This document shows, piece after piece, positions 37,654-46,761 of a stretch of DNA of 64,000 bases. The stretch is from assembly GCF_003732275.1 (NCBI RefSeq), contig NZ_MOBM01000019.1, positions 186,001 through 250,000 of the forward strand, read 5' to 3'. Position 1 is the first letter of the stretch. Each line of letters starts with the position of its first letter. Both the position numbers and the translations under genes were made by a program. The notes beneath the pieces are model-generated. The model ran no database searches, was not told the origin of the DNA, and worked only from the letters and a program-made list of their open reading frames with translations. Source of the DNA: Pseudomonas frederiksbergensis (GTDB lineage: Bacteria; Pseudomonadota; Gammaproteobacteria; Pseudomonadales; Pseudomonadaceae).

Positions 37654-38931
37654 CTAACGCTCGATCAACCGCCCCAACCCATCCAGCAACCGCTGCAACG
37701 CGCCCTGATTGGTGCGCATCACTTTCAGCCCCGCCTCTGCCATCCGCTGCGCATCGCTCGGCAATTCGAACAGCCGCTGCACCGCCAGCGCCAGACCTTC
37801 GGCATCATCGACCTCGGCCAACGCCCCGGCACTGCGCAACTGCGCGGCGATTTCGAGGAAGTTGAACAGGTGCGGCCCACTGAGCACCGGTTTGGCCAGG
37901 GCCGCCGGCTCCAGCAGGTTATGACCGCCGTTCGGCACCAGGCTGCCACCGACGAACGCGCTATCGGCCAAGGCGTAGAGAAACAGCAACTCGCCCATGG
38001 TGTCGCCCAACAGCACCGAAGTGCTGGCGGTAACCGGCTCGCCCGTCGAACGCCGCACCGTGGTGAAACCCTGCTGCCGGCACAACTCGAACACCGGGTT
38101 GAAACGCTCCGGATGACGCGGCACCAGAATCAGCAAGGCCTCAGGATGATTGGCCAGCAGCCGACGATGAGCAGCCAGCACCACGTCGTCTTCGCCTTCA
38201 TGCGTACTCGCGGCGATCCACACAGGACGATCCTGTGCCTGCCACTGCGCACGCAATTCGCCGGCACGCTGCAGCAGTTGCGGGTCGATGGTCAGGTCGA
38301 ACTTGATCGAACCGGTCACTTCGACGGTTTCCGGGCGCGCGCCCAAATCCCGGAAGCGCTGCGCCTCGGCTTCGGTCTGCACCGCGAACAGGCTCATCTC
38401 GGCGAGCATCGGCCGGGTCAGTTTATGAAAGCGGCCATAGCCTTTGGCTGAGCGTTCAGACAGTCGCGCATTGGCCAGGGCCACGGGAATTCCGCGTTTG
38501 GCGCATTGATGGATATGGTTGGGCCAGAGCTCGGTTTCCATGATCACCGCCAGTTTCGGTCGAGCCCGATCAAGGAATCGCTTTGCTGCGCAAGGCAAGT
38601 CATAAGGCAAATAGCAGTGCTGGATGCGCGGCTCGTTGGCGAACAGTGCCTGAATGCGCTCAGACCCGGTTGGGGTCATGCAGGTGACGGTGATCGGCAG
38701 CGTCGGATACCGTTGCAGCAAAGCACGGATCATCGGCGCCGCGGCGATGCTTTCGCCCACCGACACCGCGTGTACCCAGAGGCCGCCCGGCTTCATCGTC
38801 GGCAGCGCCAGAGAGAAACGTTCGCCAATGCGTTTGGCGTACGCCGGCGCCTTGCGCGCCCGCAGCCAGAGCCGAATAGCTACCAATGGCAGCCCCAGGT
38901 AAAACAGCGCGGTGTAGAGAGTTCTATTCAT
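37654..38931 (-). CDS. waaA: Kdo transferase WaaA
   Basis: WaaA adds Kdo residues to lipid IVA at the inner membrane, starting the LPS core. One N-terminal membrane anchor precedes the GT30 domain. Conserved stretches include WVHAVSVGESIAAAPMI, MTPTGSERI, and VIMETELWPNHI. The ATG at 38931 (MNRTLYTALFYLGLPLV) gives the family length of 425 aa; the longer frame to 39048 adds an unlike extension. Confidence 0.96.
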   Translation of the reverse strand: MNRTLYTALFYLGLPLVAIRLWLRARKAPAYAKRIGERFSLALPTMKPGGLWVHAVSVGESIAAAPMIRALLQRYPTLPITVTCMTPTGSERIQALFANEPRIQHCYLPYDLPCAAKRFLDRARPKLAVIMETELWPNHIHQCAKRGIPVALANARLSERSAKGYGRFHKLTRPMLAEMSLFAVQTEAEAQRFRDLGARPETVEVTGSIKFDLTIDPQLLQRAGELRAQWQAQDRPVWIAASTHEGEDDVVLAAHRRLLANHPEALLILVPRHPERFNPVFELCRQQGFTTVRRSTGEPVTASTSVLLGDTMGELLFLYALADSAFVGGSLVPNGGHNLLEPAALAKPVLSGPHLFNFLEIAAQLRSAGALAEVDDAEGLALAVQRLFELPSDAQRMAEAGLKVMRTNQGALQRLLDGLGRLIER

Positions 38932-38953
38932 GGCGGCGGAGTTTATCGGTTTT

Positions 38954-39844
38954 TTAGCTGATCGCCTGCAAATGCACGGCAAAACGTTCCGCCAGCCAAC
39001 GGGCCGCCGGGCCGAGGGGCTCATCGCGACGCCAGACCAACTCCACAATCAATGCCGGCGGCGTCCATTCGCTGGCCAGCTCGACCATCTGATCCTGATA
39101 TGCCGGGTACTGCACCACATGTCGCGGCAACCAGGCCCAGCCAAGACCACGCATCACCCATTCGGCCATCACGTAAAAACTGTCGGCGCGCCAGACCAGC
39201 GGGCTGGCTGGCTCACTCCCGGGGTAAACGCTGGACTGCGTGGACATCAGCAACTGTCGATGCTGCGCCAACTGCTGACAATCGACCTGCGCCTGCTTCG
39301 CCAAGGGATGCCCCGCGCCGCACACCGTGACCATTTCGATGCTGCCCAGCACTCGCCGCTCGAGGGCTTCGGGAATCTGATCGTGATAAAACAGCAAGCC
39401 CAGGTCGGCCCGACGCTCCACCAGTTTGCGCGCGACATCACCCTGCGCGGCGCTAGTCAGCTGCACCTCAAGGGTGGGAAACTTTTCCGCCAGAGCCTCG
39501 AAACTCTCAACGACGGCTTGATAGGGCATCGCCTCGTCTTGAGCCACCCGCAGGCTCGCTTCCTGGCCGCGCATCATCGCCAGCGCCCGGCCATTGAGGC
39601 GCTCGCATTGGCGCAGCACTTCCCGCGCCTCTTCAAGCAAGGCGGTGCCGGCTTCGGTGAGTTTCGGCTGACGACCACTGCTGCGATCGAACAGGCTGAC
39701 ACCCAAGTCCTCTTCCAGCAGGGCAATCGAACTGCTGACCGCCGACTGCGCCTTGCGCTGATCCCGCGCCACCGCAGAAAACGAACGCTGTTCCGCTACG
39801 CTGACAAACAAGCGCAGCTGTTCCAGATTCCATTGCATGTTCAT
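38954..39844 (-). CDS. LysR-family transcriptional regulator
   Basis: This 296 aa protein has an N-terminal winged HTH (LEQLRLFVSVAEQRSFSAVA, then QSAVSSSIALLEEDLGVSLF) and a C-terminal effector-binding domain. It is divergent from the SMR pump gene, with 102 bp between the starts, so it may regulate that pump or itself. The inducer is unknown. It could start at the second ATG (position 39838). Confidence 0.9.
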   Translation of the reverse strand: MNMQWNLEQLRLFVSVAEQRSFSAVARDQRKAQSAVSSSIALLEEDLGVSLFDRSSGRQPKLTEAGTALLEEAREVLRQCERLNGRALAMMRGQEASLRVAQDEAMPYQAVVESFEALAEKFPTLEVQLTSAAQGDVARKLVERRADLGLLFYHDQIPEALERRVLGSIEMVTVCGAGHPLAKQAQVDCQQLAQHRQLLMSTQSSVYPGSEPASPLVWRADSFYVMAEWVMRGLGWAWLPRHVVQYPAYQDQMVELASEWTPPALIVELVWRRDEPLGPAARWLAERFAVHLQAIS

Positions 39845-39879
39845 GGCTCAACCCATCTCCAGAGCAGATAGGTAATGAC

Positions 39880-39907
39880 TTTACCGCATCTGGCGAGTCT
39901 CTAGAAT
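39880..39907 (+). promoter_or_regulatory. Candidate sigma70 promoter of the SMR gene
   Basis: TTTACC (39880-39885) and TAGAAT (39902-39907) are 16 bases apart, 40 bases before the start. It lies in the divergent spacer with the LysR gene, a likely regulator site. Confidence 0.5.
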
Positions 39908-39946
39908 GCCGACCTCAGAAGCAACACTTCACACGAGGATTGACCC

Positions 39947-40279
39947 ATGACCGCTTACTACTACCTGGCCATTGCTATCTGCGCCGAAGTAATCGCTACC
40001 GTTTCGATGAAAGCGGTCAAAGGTTTCAGCACGCCACTGCCGCTGCTGCTGGTCATCGTCGGTTACGGTATTGCTTTCGGGATGCTGACCCTGGTGGTGC
40101 GCAGCGTACCGGTGGGGGTGGCCTACGCGGTGTGGGCCGGCATGGGCATCGTGATGGTCAGCGTCGCGGCACTGTTTATCTACGGGCAGAAGCTGGATGT
40201 GCCGGCAATGCTGGGGATGGCGCTGATTGTGCTGGGCGTTGTGGTTATTCAGTTGTTCTCGAAGACTGCGGGGCATTAA
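39947..40279 (+). CDS. Small multidrug resistance (SMR/EmrE) transporter
   Basis: This 110 aa protein has four transmembrane helices. The essential Glu14 is in AICAEVIATVSMKA, as in EmrE, and the GVAYAVWAGMGIV signature lies in helix 3. Family members export quaternary ammonium compounds or guanidinium by proton exchange. It is followed by a REP pair that can terminate it. The subtype (EmrE or Gdx) is not decided from sequence alone, though the TVSMKA context fits EmrE. Confidence 0.92.
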   Translation: MTAYYYLAIAICAEVIATVSMKAVKGFSTPLPLLLVIVGYGIAFGMLTLVVRSVPVGVAYAVWAGMGIVMVSVAALFIYGQKLDVPAMLGMALIVLGVVVIQLFSKTAGH

Positions 40280-40282
40280 AAG

Positions 40283-40360
40283 AAAAGATCGCAGCCTTCG
40301 GCAGCTCCTACAGGTGTACACATAACCCTGTAGGAGCTGCCGAAGGCTGCGATCTTTTTT
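40283..40360. repeat. REP inverted pair, family AAAAGATCGCAGCCTTCGGCAGCTCCTAC
   Basis: Inverted arms AAAAGATCGCAGCCTTCGGC and GCCGAAGGCTGCGATCTTTT flank a short centre. The pair begins a few bases after the SMR gene stop and ends in a T-run, so it is a likely terminator. Confidence 0.9.
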
Positions 40361-40388
40361 CACGTCTTAGCTCCGATCCACGAGTCTG

Positions 40389-40394
40389 TATACT
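40389..40394 (+). promoter_or_regulatory. Candidate -10 box before the FAD oxidoreductase gene
   Basis: TATACT lies 31 bases before the ATG at 40426; the -35 region 17 bases upstream is poor (CTTAGC). Confidence 0.35.
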
Positions 40395-40425
40395 GCGCCC
40401 TCGTCTTGAACACTGAGGTCGCTGC

Positions 40426-41601
40426 ATGCCATCCGTTATTTCCACCGACGTTCTGATTGTCGGCGCTGGTGTCGCCGGCCTCTGGCTGAATGCGCGCCTG
40501 CGCCGCCAGGGCTTTTCAACCGTGCTGGTGGAAAGCGCCAGCCTCGGTGGCGGGCAGAGCCTGAAGTCCCAGGGCATCATCCACGGCGGCGCCAAGTACG
40601 CGCTGCACGGTGCCCTGACCGGCGCCTCGGAAGCCATCGCCGACATGCCGCGTCGCTGGCGTGAAGCGCTGGCCGGCGACGGCGAACTGGACCTGTCCGG
40701 CGTGCGCGTGTTGTCCGATGCCCATTACCTCTGGTCCCCCGGCACCCTCGCCGGCAACCTCACCAGTTTTTTCGCCAGCAAGGCCGTGCGCGGGCGGGTC
40801 GATCAGGTTAAAGGCGATCAATTGCCGCCGGCGCTGCAAGACAAGCGCTTCAAGGGCAAGGTCTATCGCCTGACGGAACTGGTGGTCGACGTGCCGAGCC
40901 TGATCCAGCGCCTGGCCGATCTGGCTGGCGACGGTCTGCTGGCCGGTCAGCACATCGAACCGCTGCTGGAAAACGGCGAACTGGTCGGCTTGAAAATCGA
41001 CGAACGTGAGATCCGCGCCCAGCGCATCATTCTCAGCGCCGGTGCCGGCACTGCCGACCTGCTCACGGCGCTGGGCCTGAGTCAACCGGCCATGCAGCGT
41101 CGTCCCCTGCACATGATCATCGTCAAAGGCCCGGGCCTCAAACCGCTGTACGCCCATTGCCTGGGCGGCGGGCCGAAGCCGCGCGTCACCGTGACCACTC
41201 ACCCGGCCGCCGATGGCCAGTGGGTCTGGTACGTGGGAGGCGACATCGCCGAAGCCGAAGGTGTGGCCCGCGAGCCTGCGGCGCAGATCGCCAGCGCGCA
41301 AAAAGAACTCGGTAACCTGCTGCCGTGGATCGACTTGAGTACCGCACAGTGGGCGACCTTGCGGGTCGAACGCGCGGAGCCGCTGCAATCGGGCCTGACT
41401 CGCCCGGACAATGCCTTCCTCGCCGAGCAGAATCGTCTGCTGGTGGGTTGGCCGACCAAATTGGCCCTGGCGCCGGACTTCGCTGACCGTGTCATCGCTT
41501 CGCTGCAGCGCGACGGCATCCAGCCGAGCCATCCGGCGCCGCTGCCGGAACTGCCGAAACCGCCGATGGGCGTCCCTGCCTGGGAGCAACTGCTGCCATG
41601 A
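40426..41601 (+). CDS. FAD-dependent oxidoreductase (DAO family)
   Basis: This 391 aa protein has an N-terminal Rossmann FAD motif, DVLIVGAGVAGLWLNARL, with the acidic residue at VLVES. The SLKSQGIIHGGAKYALHG segment resembles glycerol-3-phosphate dehydrogenase-like DAO enzymes. RIILSAGAGTADLL provides the second FAD-contacting region. It overlaps the following aldo/keto reductase by 4 bases, so the two probably act in one pathway. The substrate is unknown. Confidence 0.85.
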   Translation: MPSVISTDVLIVGAGVAGLWLNARLRRQGFSTVLVESASLGGGQSLKSQGIIHGGAKYALHGALTGASEAIADMPRRWREALAGDGELDLSGVRVLSDAHYLWSPGTLAGNLTSFFASKAVRGRVDQVKGDQLPPALQDKRFKGKVYRLTELVVDVPSLIQRLADLAGDGLLAGQHIEPLLENGELVGLKIDEREIRAQRIILSAGAGTADLLTALGLSQPAMQRRPLHMIIVKGPGLKPLYAHCLGGGPKPRVTVTTHPAADGQWVWYVGGDIAEAEGVAREPAAQIASAQKELGNLLPWIDLSTAQWATLRVERAEPLQSGLTRPDNAFLAEQNRLLVGWPTKLALAPDFADRVIASLQRDGIQPSHPAPLPELPKPPMGVPAWEQLLP

Positions 41602-42413
41602 GCCAACCGACCCTGCACGATCTGCATCGCCCTTTGGGGAGCACCGGCCTGCTGGTTTCGCCCCTGGGTCTGGGCACGGTGAAACTCGGCCGCGATCAAG
41701 GGGTGAAATACCCCAACGGTTTCCAGATCCCCAGCGATGACGAAGCGCGCATGCTACTCAAACTCGCGCGCGATTTGGGCATCAACCTGATCGACACTGC
41801 GCCGGCCTATGGCCGCAGCGAAGAGCGTCTCGGCCCGTTGCTGCGTGGTCAACGTCAGGATTGGGTGATCGTCAGCAAGGTTGGCGAAGAGTTTGCCGAC
41901 GGCCAATCGCACCACGACTTCAGCGCCGCCCACACTCGCCTGTCGGTGGAACGCAGCCTGCAACGTCTGGAAACGGATGTTATCGATCTGGTGCTGGTGC
42001 ATTCCGACGGCAACGACCTGGCAATCCTCAATGACAGCGAGGTCTATGCGACCCTTGCCGAGCTCAAGCGCGAAGGCAAGATTCGCGGTTTCGGTTTTTC
42101 CGGCAAAACCGTCGAAGGCGGCTTGAAGGCTCTGGAACAAGGTGATTGCGCGATGGTCACCTACAATCTGAACGATCAGAACGAGAAGCCGGTCATTGAC
42201 TATGCTGCTGCTCACGGCAAAGCGATCCTGGTCAAAAAAGCCCTGGCCAGCGGCCATGTGTGCTTGAGCCCGGGCGTGGACCCGGTGCGCGCCAGCTTCG
42301 AGTTGTTGTTTGAACACCCGGGTGTGGCCAGTGCTATTGTCGGGACCATCAATCCGCTGCACCTCGCCCACAACGTCGCGACCGTTGCCCAGGTCCTTCA
42401 TAGGGTCTGTTGA
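41598..42413 (+). CDS. Aldo/keto reductase, C-terminus ending in a MITE
   Basis: This 271 aa protein has the full AKR tetrad: Asp66 and Tyr71 in NLIDTAPAYGRSEERLG, Lys94 in VIVSKVG, and His135 in LVLVHSDGND. It begins inside the upstream FAD oxidoreductase gene (ATGA overlap). The last three residues and the TGA stop come from the terminal inverted repeat of the MITE at 42403-42665, so the original C-terminus was replaced. The conserved GVASAIVGTINPLHL barrel end is intact, so activity is likely kept. Confidence 0.88.
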   Translation: MSQPTLHDLHRPLGSTGLLVSPLGLGTVKLGRDQGVKYPNGFQIPSDDEARMLLKLARDLGINLIDTAPAYGRSEERLGPLLRGQRQDWVIVSKVGEEFADGQSHHDFSAAHTRLSVERSLQRLETDVIDLVLVHSDGNDLAILNDSEVYATLAELKREGKIRGFGFSGKTVEGGLKALEQGDCAMVTYNLNDQNEKPVIDYAAAHGKAILVKKALASGHVCLSPGVDPVRASFELLFEHPGVASAIVGTINPLHLAHNVATVAQVLHRVC

Positions 42414-42665
42414 CGTTTGGTGACGACCGCGACGCCGGCCCATTTGGCGCAGGGCAAGGCGCGAGGAACGTGGTTTGGTTGTTCCAAATAAGTTCCGAGC
42501 AACGCAGCCCTGCGCCAAATGGGCCACGTCCCTTCGGGTTGCGCGCCAAAGAGCGCGAGGCTGCGTTGCGGGATTTGCCAAGGGAACAACCATGGGCGGC
42601 ATCCCGCGCCTTGCCTCGCGCTCTTTGGCGCGCAACGCGGTTCGCCACCAAACGTCAACAGACCC
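42403..42665. mobile_element. 263 bp MITE with 20 bp terminal inverted repeats and TA target duplication
   Basis: The ends GGGTCTGTTGACGTTTGGTG (42403-42422) and its exact reverse complement (42646-42665) are each flanked by TA (42401-42402 and 42666-42667), as for IS630/Tc1-mariner-type elements. Inside are two large hairpins: one with arms GCCCATTTGGCGCAGGGC and its complement (about 42439-42526), one with arms GTTGCGCGCCAAAGAGCGCG and its complement (about 42539-42637). No transposase is encoded. The left end supplies the stop codon of the aldo/keto reductase. It fills the 294 bp gap before the next gene. Confidence 0.88.
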
Positions 42666-42707
42666 TAGCCATTGATGCCGCCCACGCGGCCTTAAGCAGG
42701 AGCCGAC

Positions 42708-43673
42708 ATGCCGCGTACGCTGATAAGAAAGAACCCGAGCAACTTCAAGACCCTGCCGTTATTCGTCGAAGCGACGCCCGAAGGCCTGAGTTACCAGAGC
42801 GTCGGGATGCCGTTGAATTTCTCCCAGACTTTGCAACGCCGCCGTCCGGTAACGGTGCCCGACACCGAGCGGTTCGCCCTGGAACTGGCGAACCTTGGGG
42901 TTTCGGTGCGCCTAACCCTGCATTGGCAGAATCGCGATTACTGGGTGTTGGTGCGTCAGCGCCGGCAGGACCGCGGCGATGTGGTGCTCAAGCTGATCTC
43001 GGGTTACGTGCCGGCCCATGAGCTGAATCTGCCGCTGCACACGGCGACCCAGGAAATTGCCGAAGAGTGCCTGCTGGAAACCCCGGAGGGCTGGCTCAGC
43101 GGGCGTTTCAACGACACCTGGCTGCCGGCACCCTACTCGTCCGCCCTGCATTACCGCGAAGCCCTGCCGTTTCGCCTGACGCCGCTGTCCGGCTCGGCGC
43201 GGCCGGTGCGCTGCGCCAACATGCCGCTGATCGAACGGCCGAGGGCCTATGTGCATTTGCCGACCGCATCACTGCAATTGATCTACGACTTGCGCCTGGA
43301 TGTGCCCAAGGAAGCCAAATCCCTGAGCCTGTTCCATGTGGACGAACGGCTGGAGGGCGATCAATTGGTGGCCCGGCTCGATCGCAAACGTCCCGATTTG
43401 TATTTGATGCCCCTGCAGGACGGCCTGCCGATGGCCGAGCTGTATACCTTGAAAAAGGATCAGCTGTACCCGGCGAGTACCCGCGGGCTGTATCTGGCGG
43501 AGAGTTTTGCCCGGCAGGAAGGATGGCTGGTGAAGGATGAGCGGATTCGCTGGAAAGACTGGGTACGGCAACAGGGTCTGAGCCCGCCGGGGAAGGATTC
43601 AGGCTTAGCCCGCTTGCACGGAAAAGCAAAGCAATTGCTGAAAAGAATCGTGCCGCGCAAGGCCGCACGATAA
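42708..43673 (+). CDS. Conserved Pseudomonas protein of unknown function
   Basis: This 321 aa protein has no signal peptide or membrane helix. The N-terminal part, with TLPLFVEATPEGLSYQSVGM, leads to a region around PAHELNLPLHTATQEIAEEC. That region has a faint Nudix-like look (TATQEIAEECLL) but lacks a full Nudix box. Relatives are sometimes named metal ABC transporter ATPase, but no Walker or signature motif is visible, so I do not support that name. It is rich in basic residues at the C-terminus. Confidence 0.7.
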   Translation: MPRTLIRKNPSNFKTLPLFVEATPEGLSYQSVGMPLNFSQTLQRRRPVTVPDTERFALELANLGVSVRLTLHWQNRDYWVLVRQRRQDRGDVVLKLISGYVPAHELNLPLHTATQEIAEECLLETPEGWLSGRFNDTWLPAPYSSALHYREALPFRLTPLSGSARPVRCANMPLIERPRAYVHLPTASLQLIYDLRLDVPKEAKSLSLFHVDERLEGDQLVARLDRKRPDLYLMPLQDGLPMAELYTLKKDQLYPASTRGLYLAESFARQEGWLVKDERIRWKDWVRQQGLSPPGKDSGLARLHGKAKQLLKRIVPRKAAR

Positions 43674-43680
43674 AGAAACC

Positions 43681-43812
43681 TGTGGCGAGGGAGCTTGCTC
43701 CCGCTCGGCTGCGCAGCAGTCGTAAAACTCGCGACGTGATCTATCTGAAAACCGCGGCCTATGGCTTTGGGGCCGCTTCGCGACCCAGCGGGAGCAAGCT
43801 CCCTCGCCACAC
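43681..43812. repeat. REPIN, family TGTGGCGAGGGAGCTTGCTCCCGC
   Basis: Left arm TGTGGCGAGGGAGCTTGCTC and right arm GAGCAAGCTCCCTCGCCACA are exact inverted copies, lying between convergent genes just beyond hldE. Confidence 0.9.
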
Positions 43813-43825
43813 TAACCGCGCCGTT

Positions 43826-45247
43826 TCAGTGATTGCGAATCTTCTCGACAATCGCCGTGGTCGAGCTGTTTTCCACCAGCCCCAGCACTTTCACGGTCCC
43901 GCCGTAAGCAGTGACGATGTCCGCACCGACCACCTGGTCGATCCCGTAATCACCGCCCTTGACCAACACATCCGGCTTGACCTCGCGCAGCAGGTTTTCC
44001 GGGGTGCCTTCAGCGAAGCTGATTACCCAGTCCACGGCGCCCAGACCGGCCAGTACGGCCATGCGGCGGTCGACGCTATTGATCGGCCGACCCGGCCCTT
44101 TCAAGCGACTTACCGACGCATCGTCGTTGACCGCCACGATCAGACGATCACCCTGAGCCCGCGCCTGTTCGAGATAGGTCACGTGGCCGGCATGCAGGAT
44201 ATCGAAGCAGCCATTGGTGAACACAATCTTCTCGTTGTGTGCACGTGCGTCGTCGACGGCCAGCAACAGCTGCTCCAGCCCCAATACACCACGCTCGGAA
44301 CCTTCTTCACGCTGAATCGCGCGACGCAGTTCCGGCGCGCTAATGGCTGCGGTACCGAGCTTGCCGACCACGATGCCCGCCGCCAGGTTGGCCAAGGCCA
44401 CCGCGTGCGGCAGTTCTTCGCCAGCGGCGATTGCTGCCGCCAGGGTAGAAATCACCGTGTCACCGGCGCCAGTCACGTCGAACACTTCACGGGCACGGGC
44501 CGGCAGGTGCAGTGCCGGATGATCCGGGCGCAGCAAGGTCATGCCATGTTCGCCACGGGTCACCAGCAAGGCGCCGAGGTCGAGGTCGTGCATCAGCTGC
44601 GCGCCCTTGCTCACCAGCTCGTGCTCATCGGCGCAACCACCGACGATGGTTTCGAACTCGCTGAGGTTCGGGGTGATCAAGCTCGCGCCGCGGTAAATCG
44701 AGAAGTCCTTGCCCTTGGGATCAGCCAGCACCGGAATGCCACGGGCACGGGCGGCCTGGATCAGCACCTGATGATTTTTCAGCGCGCCTTTGCCATAGTC
44801 GGACAACACCAGCACCTTGATGCCTTCGAGCAGTTCGTCGACTTGCTCGCCCAGCGCCAGGGCGTCGGTGGAGAAAGGTTCTTCGAAGTCGATGCGCAGC
44901 AATTGCTGGTGGCGGCTCATTACCCGCAGCTTGACGATGGTCGGCTGGTGCGCGATACGCTGGAACAACGCCCGCACGCCGGCACCCTTGAGGCTATTGA
45001 CCAAACTGTCAGCCGCTTCGTCGTCGCCGGTCACGCCAACCAGCGAGGCCGGAGCACCCAGCGCGGCAATGTTCAGGGCAACGTTGGCGGCACCGCCCGG
45101 GCGGTCCTCGATTTGCTCGACTTTGACTACCGGTACCGGCGCCTCAGGGGAAATCCGTGAGGTACCACCATGCCAGTAACGGTCGAGCATGACATCACCG
45201 ACCACCAGGACAGGGGCCTGATCGAATCGTGGCATGGATAACTTCAT
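43826..45247 (-). CDS. hldE: Bifunctional heptose kinase / adenylyltransferase HldE
   Basis: HldE makes the ADP-heptose precursor for LPS core. The N-terminal PfkB-type kinase (to about residue 318) has GGAANVALNIAALGAPASLVG and the GAGDTVISTLAAAIA anion hole. The C-terminal nucleotidyltransferase has FTNGCFDILHAGHVTYL with the HxGH motif. The ATG at 45247 (MKLSMPRFDQAPVLVVGDV) gives 473 aa, the normal length; an upstream extension to 45415 is unlike the family. It is the last gene of the leftward msbA-mig-14-dnpA-hldE group. Confidence 0.97.
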   Translation of the reverse strand: MKLSMPRFDQAPVLVVGDVMLDRYWHGGTSRISPEAPVPVVKVEQIEDRPGGAANVALNIAALGAPASLVGVTGDDEAADSLVNSLKGAGVRALFQRIAHQPTIVKLRVMSRHQQLLRIDFEEPFSTDALALGEQVDELLEGIKVLVLSDYGKGALKNHQVLIQAARARGIPVLADPKGKDFSIYRGASLITPNLSEFETIVGGCADEHELVSKGAQLMHDLDLGALLVTRGEHGMTLLRPDHPALHLPARAREVFDVTGAGDTVISTLAAAIAAGEELPHAVALANLAAGIVVGKLGTAAISAPELRRAIQREEGSERGVLGLEQLLLAVDDARAHNEKIVFTNGCFDILHAGHVTYLEQARAQGDRLIVAVNDDASVSRLKGPGRPINSVDRRMAVLAGLGAVDWVISFAEGTPENLLREVKPDVLVKGGDYGIDQVVGADIVTAYGGTVKVLGLVENSSTTAIVEKIRNH

Positions 45248-45323
45248 GGAAACTCCAGGGGCAATAAAAGCGTCGCGGATAATAACATAGCGAAAGAGTA
45301 CGGCCGCATGCGAGCAAAGAGGT

Positions 45324-46745
45324 TCAGCGGCGGTCATCCTGTGGAGGGACATCCAGCGGACGCACCCAGAAAAGTTCGTGTCGGCGCACCGCTTTACGGA
45401 AGAACTCGTCTTCACCGGTGCGGGGCCAGCGACGCCCGGCCAATAACCGCTGAATCACCCGACGCAAACGTCTTTTGAGCGGTGGACGGCCCTGCAAGTC
45501 GTGCTGCATGCCCAAGGCCATGGCTTTGTCCATGCGGGTTGGCGCGTCCAGCAACGGGCTCCATATCCCATCAGCAGGCAATGGCTCGATGGTCGGCGGC
45601 AGAGCAGTGCCATAATCCGCCGGGCCCATCGGCCAGCGGTCATTGTCATGCAGGTGATTGGCATAGAGCAGCAGAGTTCGCGGGCGCCAGGCACTGAGTT
45701 CAATCGCCTCCATCAAGGCGCGCGTGCTGGCGACATGATCGCTATGGGGATCCAGTTCGGGATGGGGCGTCAGTACCGCGTCGGGACGGTGATGCTCAAG
45801 CAGACGCGCCAGATCAGCCACCAGGTTGCGCCAATGGGGCTGACCATCGACGTCACCCGGCAGGCTCAGGGCATTGTGCCGACGCACGTCGCGTATATCG
45901 CTCTCACCCGACTCCCGGGAACCGAAGCTTTGTTCCGGCTGCTGCGCCATCGCATTCAGTTGCAAGCAGTAGTAGCCCAATTGCACACATTGTTGTTGCG
46001 GCACCCCGCCCCACAGCGGCACTGCCAGGCTGTCCCAACTGCGCAGGCGCCCCTTGAGTCGGGCGGCCTGAGCGCTGTCGAGGCCCATATCGTGGTAGTT
46101 TTCGGCCTCAATCTCGCCTTGGGTCAGTGTGACGATAGCCACCTCGGACGCCCGGCTATAGAGACCGAAAGCCGCCAGTTCAGCATCATCGGCATGGGGG
46201 GCGATGATGAGTAGACGCTGCTGGCCAAAATCCGGATGACTCAGGGCGTGCAAAGTCGCCTGCGGCGCCAGGCTGCAAAAGCGTCCACGTAATGTCAGGG
46301 TCCCGGCAGCCAGCGCCGAGCCTTGCCCGGACAGATTGAGAAAACGCTCTCCCGCAACACCGCGCTCCAGGTCCTGACGGTCGTCACCGATCCATACCTG
46401 AGGGTCAAGAAAGCGCCCCAGCCAATGGCTCTTGACCCGCACCTGCAAAACCAGGGTTTGCGCCACGCCAAAGTCACCCCTCACCTGTAAGACACCATTG
46501 ACCAGGGTGGTGGGGAATTGCGGCGTACCCGCCGGGAAGTCGTAGCGATAATCGTCGCTTGGGGCATAGAACAAATGGTCGGCGAACCAGGCTTCATGAG
46601 CGACCCAGCCCAGCAGCACGAGCAGCGGCAACGGCCACCACGCGACAAAAATGCCAAATAGTAATGCAGCCAACAACGCACCGATCAGCACCACGCGCTT
46701 GCGTTGGCGATGGCGTTTAAGCAATTGTTGCTTGCGTGCGCTCAT
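45324..46745 (-). CDS. dnpA: PIG-L family de-N-acetylase (DnpA type)
   Basis: This 473 aa protein has two N-terminal membrane helices, an intermediate beta-rich part, then a PIG-L deacetylase domain. The metal motif is IAPHADDAELAAF, and the distal His is in HPELDPHSDHVAS. In P. aeruginosa the homologue DnpA was reported to affect fluoroquinolone tolerance; here it most likely deacetylates an LPS core sugar (inference). The start at 46745 (MSARKQQLLKRHRQRKR) is preferred. It lies 16 bases after mig-14. Confidence 0.87.
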   Translation of the reverse strand: MSARKQQLLKRHRQRKRVVLIGALLAALLFGIFVAWWPLPLLVLLGWVAHEAWFADHLFYAPSDDYRYDFPAGTPQFPTTLVNGVLQVRGDFGVAQTLVLQVRVKSHWLGRFLDPQVWIGDDRQDLERGVAGERFLNLSGQGSALAAGTLTLRGRFCSLAPQATLHALSHPDFGQQRLLIIAPHADDAELAAFGLYSRASEVAIVTLTQGEIEAENYHDMGLDSAQAARLKGRLRSWDSLAVPLWGGVPQQQCVQLGYYCLQLNAMAQQPEQSFGSRESGESDIRDVRRHNALSLPGDVDGQPHWRNLVADLARLLEHHRPDAVLTPHPELDPHSDHVASTRALMEAIELSAWRPRTLLLYANHLHDNDRWPMGPADYGTALPPTIEPLPADGIWSPLLDAPTRMDKAMALGMQHDLQGRPPLKRRLRRVIQRLLAGRRWPRTGEDEFFRKAVRRHELFWVRPLDVPPQDDRR

Positions 46746-46761
46746 GACTGCCTGTCCTCGC

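Noticed and set aside
42708..43673. Metal ABC transporter ATPase annotation sometimes given to this family
   Set aside because: No Walker A, Walker B or ABC signature is visible in the 321 residues.
43682..45160. 492-codon open frame on the plus strand
   Set aside because: It is antisense to hldE and starts in a REPIN arm.
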